Positions 1 to 12,344 of a stretch of 64,000 nucleotides of DNA are shown here, piece by piece. Numbering within the stretch: position 1 is the stretch's first letter; every line of letters starts with the position of its first letter. This DNA is from Paraburkholderia caballeronis (lineage in GTDB: Bacteria > Pseudomonadota > Gammaproteobacteria > Burkholderiales > Burkholderiaceae), in assembly GCF_900104845.1 (NCBI RefSeq), contig NZ_FNSR01000002.1, forward strand, positions 1,054,001 through 1,118,000, in the 5' to 3' direction. The translations under genes were made by a program, and so were the position numbers. The notes beneath the pieces are model-generated. The model saw only the letters and a program-made list of their open reading frames with translations, did no database searches and was not told the origin of the DNA.

Positions 1-608
1 CGCTGATCCGCGACGGCATCGAGCAGGTGTTCGACGGTTTCGAGCGCTACAACGAACGGCTGAAGCAGCCGGGCGGGTTCCACCTCGGCGTCGCGTCGCG
101 CGACCGCGTGTGGAAAACGCCGAGCGGCAAGGCGCAGTTCGTCGTGCATCCGATCGCGCTCGACACGCCGATCCACCGCGCCCGCGCGGAGCACGGCGAG
201 CGCCTCCTGACGCTGATGACGACACGCTCGCACGACCAGTACAACACGACGATCTACGGGCTCGACGACCGTTATCGCGGCGTGTACGGTCAACGCCGCG
301 TGCTGTTCGCGAACCGCGACGACCTCGCGATGCTCGGTTTCGAGGCCGGCCAGCGCGTGGACATCACGAGCGTGTGGGACGACGGCGTCGAGCGGCACGT
401 CGAGGACTTCCTGCTGGTCGAATACGACATTCCGCGCGGCTGCCTCGGCGCGTATTACCCGGAAACGAATCCGCTCGTGCCGCTGTCGTCGATCGCGGAC
501 GGCGCGGGAACGCCGACGTCGAAGTCGATTCCGGTGCTGTTGAGCGCGCGCGTGAACGCGAGCGTCGACGCAAACGCGGAAACCGGGGCCGAGGCCATCG
601 CAGCCTGA
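1..608 (+). CDS. FdhF/YdeP-type molybdopterin oxidoreductase, C-terminal part
   Basis: The reading frame is open from base 3 and ends with TGA at 606-608, so this is the 3' end of a longer gene that begins outside the window. About 200 residues are visible. They look like the molybdopterin dinucleotide-binding C-terminal domain of the FdhF/YdeP (CbbBc-like) branch of the DMSO-reductase family, with segments such as LLTLMTTRSHDQYNT, YRGVYGQRRVLFAN and GCLGAYYPETNPLVPL. YdeP-like proteins are annotated as formate-dehydrogenase-like, but their substrates are mostly untested. A formate-oxidising role would fit the PurU and FolD genes 24 kb away, but that is inference. A strong terminator follows. 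Confidence 0.8.
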   Translation, partial: LIRDGIEQVFDGFERYNERLKQPGGFHLGVASRDRVWKTPSGKAQFVVHPIALDTPIHRARAEHGERLLTLMTTRSHDQYNTTIYGLDDRYRGVYGQRRVLFANRDDLAMLGFEAGQRVDITSVWDDGVERHVEDFLLVEYDIPRGCLGAYYPETNPLVPLSSIADGAGTPTSKSIPVLLSARVNASVDANAETGAEAIAA

Positions 609-640
609 ACGGCGCGCCGCCGGCGTATCGATCTCCGCCA

Positions 641-682
641 CCCTGCATGCGCGGCCGCGCCGCGCATGCAGGGTCTTTTTTT
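641..682 (+). terminator. Rho-independent terminator after the molybdopterin oxidoreductase
   Basis: The 14-bp arm CCCTGCATGCGCGG (641-654) is perfectly complementary to 660-673. The loop is five bases and a T-rich tract follows (674-682). It ends the plus-strand gene that stops at 608 and lies just before the end of the minus-strand chemoreceptor gene. Confidence 0.9.
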
Positions 683-691
683 ATCGGCGGC

Positions 692-2830
692 TCAGAATTT
701 CTCCCACGCGTCCGTGGTCGCCTCGACGGCTTCGACGACCGCACCCTTCCGGTTTGGCGCCACCGTCTTCCGGGCCGGAAGAGCCGGAGCCTTTTGGGTC
801 GGCCGCGATGCGCTCTGCCCTCGCGGGCCGGCCGGCAAGCCGTCCGCGCCGTTCGTCTGAAAGACCGCGACGGCCGAGCGCAGCGCCTGCGCCTGCTCGC
901 TCATCGACTGGGCCGCAGCGGCGGCCTCCTCGACGAGCGCCGCGTTCTGCTGCGTCACCTGGTCCATCTGCGCGACCGCCTGATTGACCTGGGTGATCCC
1001 GTTGTTCTGCTCCTCCGACGCGCTGGCGATTTCCTGCACGATGTCGGTGACCTTCGTGATCGACTCGACGATCTCGCCGATCGTGCGTCCCGCCTCGTGC
1101 ACCAGCTTCGACCCCGCCTCCACCCGGCCGACCGATTCGCCGATCAGATCCTTGATTTCCTTCGCCGCCGTCGCCGAACGCTGCGCGAGCGAACGCACCT
1201 CGCTCGCGACCACGGCGAATCCGCGTCCCTGCTCGCCGGCCCGCGCTGCTTCCACCGCCGCGTTCAACGCGAGGATATTGGTCTGGAATGCGATGCCTTC
1301 GATGACCGCGATGATCTCCGCGACGCGCGCGGAGCTGTCGGAGATGCCGGTCATCGTGTCGACCATCTGACCGACCACCTGACCGCCGCGCTGCGCGAGG
1401 CCCGACGCCGACCCGGCCATCGTCGCGGCCTGCCGCGCGTTGTCCGCGTTGTGATGCACCGCGCCGGTCAGTTCGTCCATGCTCGACGCGGTTTCGCCTA
1501 GCGACGCCGCCTGTTCCTCGGTGCGCGACGACAGGTCGGAATTGCCCGCCGCGATCTGGACGGCCGCCACGGTGATCGATTCGCTCGACACCTTGATGCC
1601 CTGCACGATGCGGGCAAGCTGGTTCTTCATCGTGACGAGCGCGTACATCAGGCTCACGGTGTCGCCGGGCCTCACGTGCGCTTCGGCGCGCAGATTGCCG
1701 GCTGCGATCTCGTTCGCGAGCCGCGTCGCATCGCCGGGCTCGCCGCCGAGCGGACGCAGCACGGCCCGTTCGAGCACGAGCATCAGCACGAGCGACACGA
1801 CGACGACCGTGCACACGCCGAGCGCGAGCGCCACGAGCCGCTGTTTCCAGACCGCCGCCATCACGACCTGCTCGGGCAACGTGACCGCCACCATCCACGA
1901 GGTCTGGGTCCCGCCGATCGACACCGGCCGATACACGCGCAGCACCCGGCCGAGCGTCGGATCGTTCGTCCACGCGACCCGTTCGCGACCGTCGTGGACA
2001 GCGGCGGCCTCCTCCGCGCCGATGCCGGCCGCACCGACGCCGGCCGCACCGATGCCGGCCGCACCGATCTGCTTGCCGGCCAGTCCTTGCGGGCTGCCGT
2101 CGGCCACATAAACGCCCTTCGCGGAAATCAGGCTCACATAACCGGTGCCGTACGGATGCAGGCTCTGGATATGCTGCTGCATGTTCGAGATCGCGACGTC
2201 CACGCCGGCGACGCCGACGAACTTGCCGTCGATGACGATCGGCACGCAGGTGCTGATCATCACCACGTCGACGCCGGACAACGTGTACTTCGTCGGTTCG
2301 GTCAGGATGTCGTGTCCGGATTTCTTCGGCTGCTGGTACCAGTCGCCCTGCGCGGAGGGATCGTCGTAGTCGGGCGACACGTCGAGCGCGAGCTTGCCGG
2401 ACGCGCGGGTCCACAGCGTCAGATAACGGCCGCTTGCGTCCGTCCCCGGCTTGTTGACGAACTCGCTGTCCTTGCCGTCGAATGCGTTGGGCTCCCACCC
2501 GGTCCATACGTCGACGTAATCGGGATTCGACTCCGCGATCCGGCGCATGATCGCGTCCGCGGTCGGGCGGCTGGGATCAGCCTGTTCGTGCACGGCGGCC
2601 ATCGCATCGGCCAGCGCATGCGAGATGCGAAACGCCCCTTCGAGCTGGTTGCGAATCTCGCCGGAGGTCGTCTGCGCGATCTGGTTCGCGAGCAGCGACG
2701 CCGAGTCCCGCTGCGATTGCCCGGACTGCCACGTCAGCACCGCAATGCCGACGCAAAAACCGGCAGCGACGATCAGCCCCGTCAACGTGACGAGACGGGC
2801 TCTCAGGCTGAAGCGTTTCGACCTGAACAC
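692..2830 (-). CDS. Methyl-accepting chemotaxis protein with dCache sensor
   Basis: A 712-residue transmembrane chemoreceptor. A membrane segment lies at about residues 11-33. The periplasmic part (about 35-310) is dCache-like, with [10 protein letters not shown] and a [16 protein letters not shown] stretch near the ligand pocket. A second membrane segment is at about 325-350, then HAMP, then the signalling hairpin with the tip [20 protein letters not shown] and [15 protein letters not shown]. The protein ends in DAWEKF, close to the WETF-type tail that tethers CheR/CheB in enteric receptors. The start is GTG at 2830, preceded by GAGAGGTG. A short Gly/Ala repeat interrupts the sensor domain (bases 2021-2065). 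The ligand cannot be told from sequence. Confidence 0.93.
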   Translation of the reverse strand: MFRSKRFSLRARLVTLTGLIVAAGFCVGIAVLTWQSGQSQRDSASLLANQIAQTTSGEIRNQLEGAFRISHALADAMAAVHEQADPSRPTADAIMRRIAESNPDYVDVWTGWEPNAFDGKDSEFVNKPGTDASGRYLTLWTRASGKLALDVSPDYDDPSAQGDWYQQPKKSGHDILTEPTKYTLSGVDVVMISTCVPIVIDGKFVGVAGVDVAISNMQQHIQSLHPYGTGYVSLISAKGVYVADGSPQGLAGKQIGAAGIGAAGVGAAGIGAEEAAAVHDGRERVAWTNDPTLGRVLRVYRPVSIGGTQTSWMVAVTLPEQVVMAAVWKQRLVALALGVCTVVVVSLVLMLVLERAVLRPLGGEPGDATRLANEIAAGNLRAEAHVRPGDTVSLMYALVTMKNQLARIVQGIKVSSESITVAAVQIAAGNSDLSSRTEEQAASLGETASSMDELTGAVHHNADNARQAATMAGSASGLAQRGGQVVGQMVDTMTGISDSSARVAEIIAVIEGIAFQTNILALNAAVEAARAGEQGRGFAVVASEVRSLAQRSATAAKEIKDLIGESVGRVEAGSKLVHEAGRTIGEIVESITKVTDIVQEIASASEEQNNGITQVNQAVAQMDQVTQQNAALVEEAAAAAQSMSEQAQALRSAVAVFQTNGADGLPAGPRGQSASRPTQKAPALPARKTVAPNRKGAVVEAVEATTDAWEKF
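2021..2065. repeat. Three tandem 15-bp units inside the chemoreceptor sensor domain
   Basis: GATGCCGGCCGCACC occurs at 2021-2035 and 2051-2065. The copy between them (2036-2050) differs by one base (GACGCC). On the coding strand the units encode Gly-Ala-Ala-Gly-(Ile/Val) pentads in the membrane-proximal part of the dCache domain. The units are a whole number of codons, so changes in copy number would keep the frame. Confidence 0.9.
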
Positions 2831-3050
2831 ACGCCACCTCTCATAGTTGTGCGCATCAACGAATATCTTGTGTCTGTGCCGGAAGCAGCGGGCGGAGACA
2901 TACTGACCGCTGCGGCACTGATTCTTTTATCGGCTGCGTGCGAAACACATTGAGGGCCGCGCGAATTGTTTCCGGCTTGCCATGCGTGAGTTTTTGTAGC
3001 ATGCGGACGCGCGGAATTTTCGCGAAGCGCGACGCATCGCGTCGGCTGGC

Positions 3051-3728
3051 TCACTGCTTCATCGCCTCGCGCACGGCCTTGACGTTCTGCGCGATCCGCT
3101 TGGCCAGTGCATCGGTGCTGTCGGCGAGCGATTTCATCTCGCTCGCAACGACCGCGAACCCGCGACCCGCTTCGCCCGCGCGAGCCGCCTCGACGCGCGC
3201 GTTGAACGACAGCAGCGACAGGATGCGGATCGTTCGCAGGATCTCGTCCGCGTCGGTCAGAATGTTGCCGGTGCTCGCGACCACGTTGCGCAGCCGCTCC
3301 TGGTTCCTGATCTCGGCGGCGCGCTCGGCCTCGACGCCGATGATGATGCCTTCGAGATAAAGCAGTTCGCCCGCGACGGAGAACACGCCGCCGCCGATCT
3401 CGCGCACCCACTTGATCTCGCCGGACGCGGTCCGCACCCGATAGTCGATCGTCCACGACTCGCGCCGCTCCAGCGCGGCGTCGACCCTCTCGACCACGTG
3501 CGCGATGTCCTCCTGGCAGATCATCGCGGTCAGCGAGATCGTGCGGCTCGACGTAAACGCGGACGGCGGATAACCGCTGAACGCCTCGACGGAATCGCTG
3601 ATGTAGATGCTCGTGTACGACGCGTCGTTCAGGCAGCGGTACAGGCATCCGTTGATGCGCCCGGTGATGCTGAGCATCACTTCGAGCTGCGCGGTCACGG
3701 CGGCGGGGGAATCGACAACCTCGGTCAT
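3051..3728 (-). CDS. PAS domain protein with a short chemoreceptor-like hairpin
   Basis: A cytoplasmic protein of about 225 residues with no membrane segment. A PAS fold of the PAS_3 type comes first (YRVRTASGEIKWVREIGGGVF, then YLEGIIIGVEAE). About 90 residues follow that match only the tip of a chemoreceptor signalling domain ([29 protein letters not shown]). A normal chemoreceptor hairpin is several times longer. The start at 3728 (MTEVVDS) was chosen because residues upstream look non-coding and arginine-rich. Its PAS part resembles the PAS protein at 17446-18222. Its role is unknown; interference with or tuning of a receptor array is one idea. Confidence 0.75.
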   Translation of the reverse strand: MTEVVDSPAAVTAQLEVMLSITGRINGCLYRCLNDASYTSIYISDSVEAFSGYPPSAFTSSRTISLTAMICQEDIAHVVERVDAALERRESWTIDYRVRTASGEIKWVREIGGGVFSVAGELLYLEGIIIGVEAERAAEIRNQERLRNVVASTGNILTDADEILRTIRILSLLSFNARVEAARAGEAGRGFAVVASEMKSLADSTDALAKRIAQNVKAVREAMKQ

Positions 3729-3912
3729 GGATCGGTCACGCGGTGAGGAATGGAATCGCGCGCGAACGCACGATGCGCTGCATGAAAAGCGGTGCGGCCG
3801 CAAGCGCGCCAGCGGGCAGCCGGCGTCCGCCTGGTGAAGCGCCGTGGACGGTCAGCGACCGGCGTGCCGCGTCGTCACCATGCCGCCGGAGCCACCTCGG
3901 GCGACGCCCGGA

Positions 3913-6447
<2,535 letters not shown>

Positions 6448-6460
<13 letters not shown>

Positions 6461-7353
6461 ACATACATCTCCTCGGGAGCGGGTTCGAATACCTTCGCGT
6501 TGCGGATGTCCGGCAGATGCGCGAGCGAGCGGAACTCCGACGCGATCGCCACGTAGTCGTCGTTCTCCGCGACCACCGCCGGCTTGCATGCGAACGGGTC
6601 GCGGATCAGCGCGAGTTCGTCGGCCGTGCCCATCAGGAACGTGTAGAAGCCGTCCAGTTCCTCGAAGCCTTTCTGCAACGCCGCGGGCAGCGTGTCGCCT
6701 TCGCGCAGCCGCCATTCGAGGAAGCGGCACGCGGCCTCGGTGTCGTTGTCGGTGTCGAAGTGGATGCCCTGCGGCTCCAGCTTGCGGCGCACGCCGTACG
6801 GGTTCGACAGCGAGCCGTTGTGCACGAGGCAGAAGTCCTCGCCGGCCGTGAACGGGTGCGCGCGGTCCGGCGTCACCGCCGACTCGGTCGCCATCCGCGT
6901 GTGGCCGACGAGGTGCGTGCCGCTCAGGTTCCTGAACCCATAACGTTCGGCCACCTGGGCCGGCGTGCCGACGTCCTTGTACAGATCCATCGCGCGCCCC
7001 ACCGACAGCACGTACAGATTCGGATGATTCGCGTGCAGCCAGCGTTTCGTCGTTTCGACCTCGTCGGTCGTCAGCACCGCATGATTGCCCTTCACCTGCG
7101 CCGTCGCCGACGTGCCGAGCGCGCCGTTCAGCGCATCGACCAGCACCGGCCACGCGAAATGCTCGCCTTCTTCCGTAAAGCCCGAGTAAACGCTGATCTT
7201 GCGATGGCTGCCCTCCGCTTCGTGGCCGAACACGGCGAGACCCGCAGAGTCCGGGCCGCGCTCGGTCATGCCGATCAGCATCGGCACCATCAGTTCGCCC
7301 AGCCGCTCGCGCAGCGCCGGTGTTTTCACCAGCAGCCCGACAATTCCGCACAT
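6448..7353 (-). CDS. mgsA: Class II glutamine amidotransferase subunit (MgsA/GlxB type)
   Basis: A 301-residue class II (Ntn) amidotransferase. Methionine is followed directly by Cys2 (MCGIVGLL), the expected nucleophile. GHTRMATESAVTPDRAHPF and LVHNGSLSNPYG match the glutaminase pocket. The start at 7353 is fixed by the need for the N-terminal Cys. It lies 11 bp after the GmaS-like gene and overlaps the GXGXG subunit. In methylamine users this subunit releases the amine from gamma-glutamylmethylamide. In other hosts the family is named GlxB. Confidence 0.85.
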
Positions 7354-7364
7354 GATGTTTCTCC

Positions 7365-8753
7365 TCAGAAAAATTCCAGGTAGCTCTTCAGTTCCCAATC
7401 CGATACGTGACGCATGTATTCGAGCCACTCCATGCGCTTGAGCTTGATGAATTCGTCCGCGACCGGGCCGAGCGCATCACGGATCAGCGTGTCGGCCTCC
7501 AGCGCGTCGATTGCCTGTTCGAGGTTCTGCGGCAGCACGCCGATGCCGTGCGCAGCGAGCTTTTCGGGCGACCACGTATAGAGGTTTTCGTTGGCCGGAT
7601 CGCCCGGCGACAGCTCGCGCTCGACGCCGTCGAGGCCCGCCGCGATCACCGCGGCGGTCGCCAGATACGGATTGCACGAGCCGTCCGGCAGACGCAGTTC
7701 GATGCGCTCGCCCGGCACGCGCACCATCGTCGAGCGGTTGTTGTCGCCGTAGCTGATATAAGCCGGCGCCCATGTCGCGCCGGTCAGCGAACGGCCGACG
7801 ACGAGCCGCTTGTACGAGTTGACCGTCGGGTTGCACAGCGCCGCGAGCGCCGGCGCATGCGCGAGCAGCCCGGCGGTGAACTGGTACGCCAGCTTCGACA
7901 GCCCCATGCCGGACGGATCGGTTTTGTCCGAAAACAGGTTGCGACGGCCGTCGCCGATCGACATGTGCATATGCATGCCGTTACCGGGCCGGTTCGCGAA
8001 CGGCTTCGGCATGAACGAGCAGATCATCCCGAACTCGTTCGCGAGTTCCGACGCGGCCATCTTGAAGAACACGTAGTGATCGCACGACGTCAGGCAATCG
8101 GTGTACGTGTAGTTGATCTCGAACTGGCCGTTCGCGTCCTCGTGGTCGATCTGATAGACGTCGATGCCGACTTCGCGCAGCACCTCGGTCAGCTTTTCGA
8201 GGTACGCGCGCGTGCGGGACAGCCCCTTGTAGTCGTAGCAGGGTTTCGCGAGCGTGTCGCCCGGATCGCACGGCACCAGTTCGCCGGAAACCGACCGCTT
8301 GAGCAGCGAGAATTCCGGTTCGAGCCCGGTAAAAAGCGTCCAGCCGCGCGCGGAAAGGCGTTCGACCTGCTTCTTCAACGTCACGCGCGAGTCGTAGGCC
8401 CACGCGTCACCGTCCACGTGGCCTTCGCAGACGATCCGCGCGAGGCCCGGCTGCCACGGCACCGGCGTCAGCGTCGAGAGGTCGCCGACCGCCATGAAAT
8501 CCGGGCCGTTTGGCTCGATCCCGACACCCCAGATCGCAAAACCGGCGAACCCGGCCCCTTCGTTGAGCACCGTCTTCAGATGCGCGAGCGGGACCGACTT
8601 CGCCTTCGCCACGCCGTGGATGTCGACGAACTGCGCCAGCACGTATTTGACGCCCTTCGCGGACAGAAAGGCCTGCGCCTCCTCCGCCGACGCGAACCGG
8701 GGGACCTGGCCCAGCTCGTAGGCCGGCAGACTGCTCGAATCGCTGAGATTCAT
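7365..8753 (-). CDS. gmaS: Glutamine synthetase-like gamma-glutamylmethylamide synthetase
   Basis: A 462-residue member of the glutamine synthetase superfamily. It shows the catalytic signatures [40 protein letters not shown] and [14 protein letters not shown]. In this context it most likely joins methylamine to glutamate (GmaS), the first step of the N-methylglutamate pathway. A GlnT-type glutamine synthetase is the alternative. It is first in an operon with mgsA-B-C and glnK, behind a sigma-54 promoter at 8997-9011. The start at 8753 (MNLSDSSS) was preferred to an upstream extension with no recognisable protein character. Confidence 0.78.
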   Translation of the reverse strand: MNLSDSSSLPAYELGQVPRFASAEEAQAFLSAKGVKYVLAQFVDIHGVAKAKSVPLAHLKTVLNEGAGFAGFAIWGVGIEPNGPDFMAVGDLSTLTPVPWQPGLARIVCEGHVDGDAWAYDSRVTLKKQVERLSARGWTLFTGLEPEFSLLKRSVSGELVPCDPGDTLAKPCYDYKGLSRTRAYLEKLTEVLREVGIDVYQIDHEDANGQFEINYTYTDCLTSCDHYVFFKMAASELANEFGMICSFMPKPFANRPGNGMHMHMSIGDGRRNLFSDKTDPSGMGLSKLAYQFTAGLLAHAPALAALCNPTVNSYKRLVVGRSLTGATWAPAYISYGDNNRSTMVRVPGERIELRLPDGSCNPYLATAAVIAAGLDGVERELSPGDPANENLYTWSPEKLAAHGIGVLPQNLEQAIDALEADTLIRDALGPVADEFIKLKRMEWLEYMRHVSDWELKSYLEFF

Positions 8754-8996
8754 CACTTCTCCTGTGCCACACCATCGGATATTGAAACGGTTCAAGCCGC
8801 TGACTGCCCCGGCCGCCCGACTGCTGCGCGCGGGTCGCGCCACTCATGCGGCCTGCCGACCGAAACGCAAATTCCTCGAACCCCTCGCCGACCTTTCCGC
8901 GCCGCATCCGGCACGTTCAGTCGAAACTTCGGCGCGCCGCCTGTGGGGCTTCGTTCATCCGCAGACGCGAATCGACCGAAGTACCCGCCAGCTAAG

Positions 8997-9011
8997 GCAA
9001 GCTCCGTGCCA
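8997..9011 (-). promoter_or_regulatory. Sigma-54 (RpoN) promoter for the gmaS-mgsABC-glnK operon
   Basis: Read on the minus strand, bases 9011 to 8997 are TGGCAC-GGAGC-TTGC. This is a perfect match to the -24/-12 consensus TGGCAC-N5-TTGC, with ten bases between GG and GC. It fits nitrogen-controlled expression of an operon that ends with a P-II gene. Sigma-54 promoters need an enhancer-binding activator such as NtrC, and none is encoded in the window. Confidence 0.8.
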
Positions 9012-9024
9012 CATTTACCTTTGG

Positions 9025-9037
9025 GAAACAAAGTTTC
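9025..9037. promoter_or_regulatory. Dyad GAAAC-N3-GTTTC upstream of the sigma-54 promoter
   Basis: GAAAC AAA GTTTC is a perfect inverted repeat, extendable by one pair to GGAAAC-N3-GTTTCC (9024-9038). It lies about 13 bp upstream of the -24 element. The same core with a different spacer occurs at 20127-20139 in the intergenic region before the dimethylamine genes. It is a candidate operator for a regulator shared by both halves of the island. Confidence 0.45.
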
Positions 9038-9327
9038 CTGTAGATAAACCCTCTGCGCGCACGAAACCCCATTGCCCCACGCCTGCCATTTCCCTTTCGC
9101 ACGCCCCGATGTGTACGCGTAGTGCAGTCTCGCGATACACGCCGGTGCGCGCCCGCACTAAAACGGTAGGCGGGTGGCGGAACGTCATCAGCACGGCTTA
9201 TGCAATCGCGGCCGGCCGATGCGTTGCTGGCCCCGTCGATCGCAGCGTCGATACGCGCACGCCGCGATAACGATGTTCAGGAGCCCGCCAACGGGCCACG
9301 CATGATGCTCCGTCCGGGATTGCACGC

Positions 9328-9373
9328 CATCAGAATGAGCGATTCCCGCCCACGGCCATAAGTTATTCTGATG
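9328..9373. promoter_or_regulatory. Spaced inverted repeat upstream of the FAD dehydrogenase gene
   Basis: CATCAGAAT at 9328-9336 is mirrored exactly by ATTCTGATG at 9365-9373, with 28 bases between the arms. It lies 70-110 bp upstream of the ATG at 9441. The arms could be two operator half-sites or the stem of a long hairpin. No regulator can be assigned. Confidence 0.35.
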
Positions 9374-9440
9374 CTGCGGTCCGCCGATTTTTCCGTCTCT
9401 AGAATCCGCTCCATCCTCACCTCCTGACGGAGAGCACTTC

Positions 9441-10625
9441 ATGGAGCACTACGACTACATCGTGATCGGCGCCGGCGTGATCGGCACATCGGTCGCGCAT
9501 CATCTCGCGGCGCTCGGCGCGAAAAGCGTGCTGGTCGTCGAACAAGGCACGATCGGCGCCGGCACGACGTCCCAATCGTCCGGCATCCTGCGCACGCACT
9601 ATTCGGTCCGGCAGAACGTCGAACTGGCCCGCGCGTCGTGGTGGGCGTTCAACAACTTCGCCGACTATCTGGGCGACGAAGAGGCGTCGTGCGGCCTCGT
9701 CAAGTGCGGCTACCTGATCAGTTCGCCCGAGGGCGACAAGCTCGAACCGCTGCGCGCCGCGCTCAACGCACAACGGGACATGGGCATCGAAGTGCAACTG
9801 CTGGACGCGGCGCAGGCCAGAGAGCGCCTGCCGATCGCGCAGCTAGACGACGCCGCGCTGATCGGCTTCGAGCCCGAGGCGGGCTTCGCGGACGCCTACC
9901 TCGTCGCGTCGAGCTTCGCCCGTTCGGCCCGCCGCCGCGGAGTGAAGATCGTCGAAGGCGCGCGGGTGACGGGCATCGCGCGCGAAGGCCGGCGGATCAC
10001 CGGCATCGACACCACCGCCGGCAAGTTCTCGTGCGGGATGCTGATCAGCACGCAGAACATCTGGACGCCGGAAATGGCCGCGTGGGCCGGCGTGACGCTG
10101 CCGGTCAAGCCCGAGCGCCACACCGTGCTCGCCCTCGAATGCGACGCGCCCTATACGTTCGACATGCCGGTCTTCAAGGATCTCGGCTCGCCCGGCATGA
10201 TGTACTACCGCAGCTACGGCGGCCGCCAGATGCTCGCGTCCGAAGGCGTGACCGGCGAGACGCTCGCCGCGCCCGAAACCGAGCAGGGCGAGATCTCGCT
10301 CGATTACGTAGTCGAAGTGGGCGCGCAGGTCGCGGAGCGTTTCCCCGCGTACGAAACCGCCGGCCTCGCGTCGTCATGGACCGGCGTCTACGACGTCACG
10401 CCCGACTGGAACCCGGTGCTCGGCGGCGTCGAAGGCGTCGAGGGTCTGACTGTCGGCTTCGGTTTTTCCGGCCACGGCTTCAAGCTGTCGCCGGGCGTCG
10501 GCAAGCTGCTCGCGCAACACGCGCTCGGCCTGCCGACCGACGTGATGCTCGAACCGTACGCGCTGTCGCGCTTCGACAGCGGCAGGCTGCTGGTCGGCCA
10601 GTACGGCCTCGGCGCCGTGTCGTGA
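9441..10625 (+). CDS. Sarcosine oxidase beta-like FAD-dependent dehydrogenase
   Basis: A 394-residue DAO-family flavoprotein. The N-terminal dinucleotide-binding motif is YIVIGAGVIGTSVAHHLA, followed by EQGTIGAGTTSQSSGI, the usual flavin region of sarcosine and dimethylglycine oxidase relatives. The C-terminus has GVYDVTPDWNPVLG and GFGFSGHGFKLSPGVG. It is one polypeptide, without alpha, gamma or delta sarcosine-oxidase subunits nearby. ETF beta and alpha follow 16 bp later, so it is best seen as a dehydrogenase that passes electrons to ETF. N-methylglutamate is the substrate suggested by context; sarcosine or dimethylglycine are alternatives. Confidence 0.8.
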   Translation: MEHYDYIVIGAGVIGTSVAHHLAALGAKSVLVVEQGTIGAGTTSQSSGILRTHYSVRQNVELARASWWAFNNFADYLGDEEASCGLVKCGYLISSPEGDKLEPLRAALNAQRDMGIEVQLLDAAQARERLPIAQLDDAALIGFEPEAGFADAYLVASSFARSARRRGVKIVEGARVTGIAREGRRITGIDTTAGKFSCGMLISTQNIWTPEMAAWAGVTLPVKPERHTVLALECDAPYTFDMPVFKDLGSPGMMYYRSYGGRQMLASEGVTGETLAAPETEQGEISLDYVVEVGAQVAERFPAYETAGLASSWTGVYDVTPDWNPVLGGVEGVEGLTVGFGFSGHGFKLSPGVGKLLAQHALGLPTDVMLEPYALSRFDSGRLLVGQYGLGAVS

Positions 10626-10641
10626 AGGAGGCGCGTCCATC

Positions 10642-11409
10642 ATGACGAAACGTATCCTCGTACCGGTCAAGCGCGTGGTCGATCCGAACGTGCGCGTGCG
10701 CGTCAACAGCAGCGGCGCGGTCGAAACGACCGGCCTGAAGATGTCGCTGAATCCGTTCGACGAATGCGCGCTCGAACGCGCGCTGCGCCTGAAGGAAGCC
10801 GGCGTCGCCACGCGCGTCACGGTGCTCACCTGCGGCAGGGCGGTCGCGCAGGACGTGCTGCGCACGGCGCTCGCGATGGGCGCCGACGACGCCGTGCTGA
10901 TCGACACCGGCGACGCCGCGCCGGATTCGCTGTCGATCGCGCAACTGCTGCACGCATGGCTCGCCGGCAACGCATGCGACCTGATCCTGTGCGGCAAGCA
11001 GGCGATCGACGACGACATCGGCGGCGTCGCCGCGATGCTCGCGGGCCTGCTCGACTGGCCGCAGGCGCTCAACGCGAGCGCGCTCGAAGCGGATGCCGAC
11101 GGCTGGCTCGTCACCTGCGGGGACGACGCCGGCACGGCGGTCTGGAAACTCGACGGCCCGGCCGTCATCAGCGCCGACCTGCGCCTCGCGGAACCGCGCC
11201 ACGTCACGCTGCCGAACCTCATGAAGGCCAAGCAGAAGCCGCTCGCGACGATCGCGGCCGACACGCTCGGCGTCGCGCCCGGGTCACGGTTCGACGTGGT
11301 GCGCGTCAGCGATCCGCCGGCGCGCGCCGCCGGTATCAAGGTGCCCGACGCCGCCGCGCTGATCGACGCGCTGGCCGGCCGCAACGTCTTCGCTCACGCA
11401 GGAGCCTGA
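10642..11409 (+). CDS. etfB: Electron transfer flavoprotein beta subunit
   Basis: A 255-residue ETF beta subunit beginning MTKRILVPVKRVVDPNVRVR, with the signature LNPFDECALERAL and the adenine-nucleotide region AIDDDIGGVAAMLAG. A GAAGGAG ribosome-binding site overlaps the end of the FAD dehydrogenase gene. It pairs with EtfA to carry electrons from the dehydrogenase to the ETF:quinone oxidoreductase encoded 1.6 kb downstream. It looks dedicated to this pathway rather than the fatty-acid oxidation copy. Confidence 0.92.
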   Translation: MTKRILVPVKRVVDPNVRVRVNSSGAVETTGLKMSLNPFDECALERALRLKEAGVATRVTVLTCGRAVAQDVLRTALAMGADDAVLIDTGDAAPDSLSIAQLLHAWLAGNACDLILCGKQAIDDDIGGVAAMLAGLLDWPQALNASALEADADGWLVTCGDDAGTAVWKLDGPAVISADLRLAEPRHVTLPNLMKAKQKPLATIAADTLGVAPGSRFDVVRVSDPPARAAGIKVPDAAALIDALAGRNVFAHAGA

Positions 11410-11411
11410 AC

Positions 11412-12344
11412 ATGAAAACGCTCGTTCTCGCCGAACTGGATCACGGCTCGGTCAGCGAAACGACGCTGCGCGCGGTCACGGCCGCCGCGCAGCGCGGCGC
11501 TCCGGTCGATCTGCTGGTGTTCGACGCGCAATCCGCTGAACCGGCGGCGCAGGTGGCCGGCATCGAACGCGTGCTGGTCGCGCAGGCCGGCGCACCCGAC
11601 ACGCTTACGCCGGAGACCATCGCGCGGCAACTGCGGGCGCTGGCCGGCGATTACTCGACGATCGTCGCGGCGCACCGCACGCCCGGACGCGGCGCGCTGC
11701 CGCGAGCGGCCGCGCTGACCGGCGCGGCGTTCGTCGCCGACGTGATCGCCTTCCCCGACAGCACCCACGTCGTGCGCGGCCTGTACGCGGGCAGCGTGCT
11801 GGCGACGGTCGCGACAGGCAGCGTGCCGCTCTTCGCGACGATCCGCGCGTCGTCGTTCGCGCCCGCTTCCGCGACGGGCGGCGCGGCCGGACTCGTGACG
11901 CTCGATCCCGTCGAGCCGTTCGGCGGCACGCGGCTCGTCGAACGCCGCGCGGCCGGGCAGTCCGGCCGCGACCTGTCGAGCGCCCGCTTCGTGGTGTCGG
12001 GCGGCCGCGGGCTCGGCTCGAAGGAGAACATGGAGCGGCTGGGGAACCTGGCGGACCGGCTCGGCGCCGCGCTCGGCGCGTCGCGCGCCGCGGTCGATGC
12101 CGGTTATGCGCCGAACACGGCCCAGGTGGGTCAGACCGGCAAGATCGTCGCGCCCGACGTCTATCTCGCGTTCGGCATCTCCGGCGCGATCCAGCACCTG
12201 GCCGGGATGAAGGACGCGAAGCTGATCGTCGCGGTCAACAAGGACCCGGATGCGCCGATCTTCTCGGTGGCCGACATCGGCGTGGTCGGCGATCTGTTCG
12301 ACGTCGTCGGCCAGCTGGAGGCGCGCATCGGGGCCGTCGCATGA
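11412..12344 (+). CDS. etfA: Electron transfer flavoprotein alpha subunit
   Basis: A 310-residue ETF alpha subunit. The C-terminal FAD-binding domain shows [53 protein letters not shown] and [19 protein letters not shown], all typical of the family. It starts two bases after the etfB stop and overlaps the next gene by an ATGA junction, so the genes are translationally coupled. Confidence 0.95.
   Translation: MKTLVLAELDHGSVSETTLRAVTAAAQRGAPVDLLVFDAQSAEPAAQVAGIERVLVAQAGAPDTLTPETIARQLRALAGDYSTIVAAHRTPGRGALPRAAALTGAAFVADVIAFPDSTHVVRGLYAGSVLATVATGSVPLFATIRASSFAPASATGGAAGLVTLDPVEPFGGTRLVERRAAGQSGRDLSSARFVVSGGRGLGSKENMERLGNLADRLGAALGASRAAVDAGYAPNTAQVGQTGKIVAPDVYLAFGISGAIQHLAGMKDAKLIVAVNKDPDAPIFSVADIGVVGDLFDVVGQLEARIGAVA

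Larger units (their letters stand above)
8754..9440. promoter_or_regulatory. Divergent control region between gmaS and the FAD dehydrogenase gene
   Basis: 687 bp without a gene. It holds the sigma-54 promoter for the minus-strand operon (8997-9011), a dyad at 9025-9037 that recurs near the dmm genes, a weak NtrC-like site around 9155-9170 (GCACT-N5-GGTAG) and a spaced inverted repeat at 9328-9373. No sigma-54 element with correct GG-N10-GC spacing and good flanks was found for the plus-strand operon. The minus-strand leader from the predicted start (about 8985) to the gmaS ATG is about 230 nt. Confidence 0.8.

Noticed and set aside
7365..8753. Housekeeping glutamine synthetase GlnA
   Set aside because: The neighbours are split glutamate-synthase subunits of the N-methylglutamate type rather than ntrBC, and the sequence is closer in feel to GlnT/GmaS. 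It cannot be fully excluded.
9155..9170. Strong NtrC enhancer
   Set aside because: GCACT-N5-GGTAG only partly matches the GCAC-N-GGTGC consensus and no second site was found, so it is kept only as a weak candidate.
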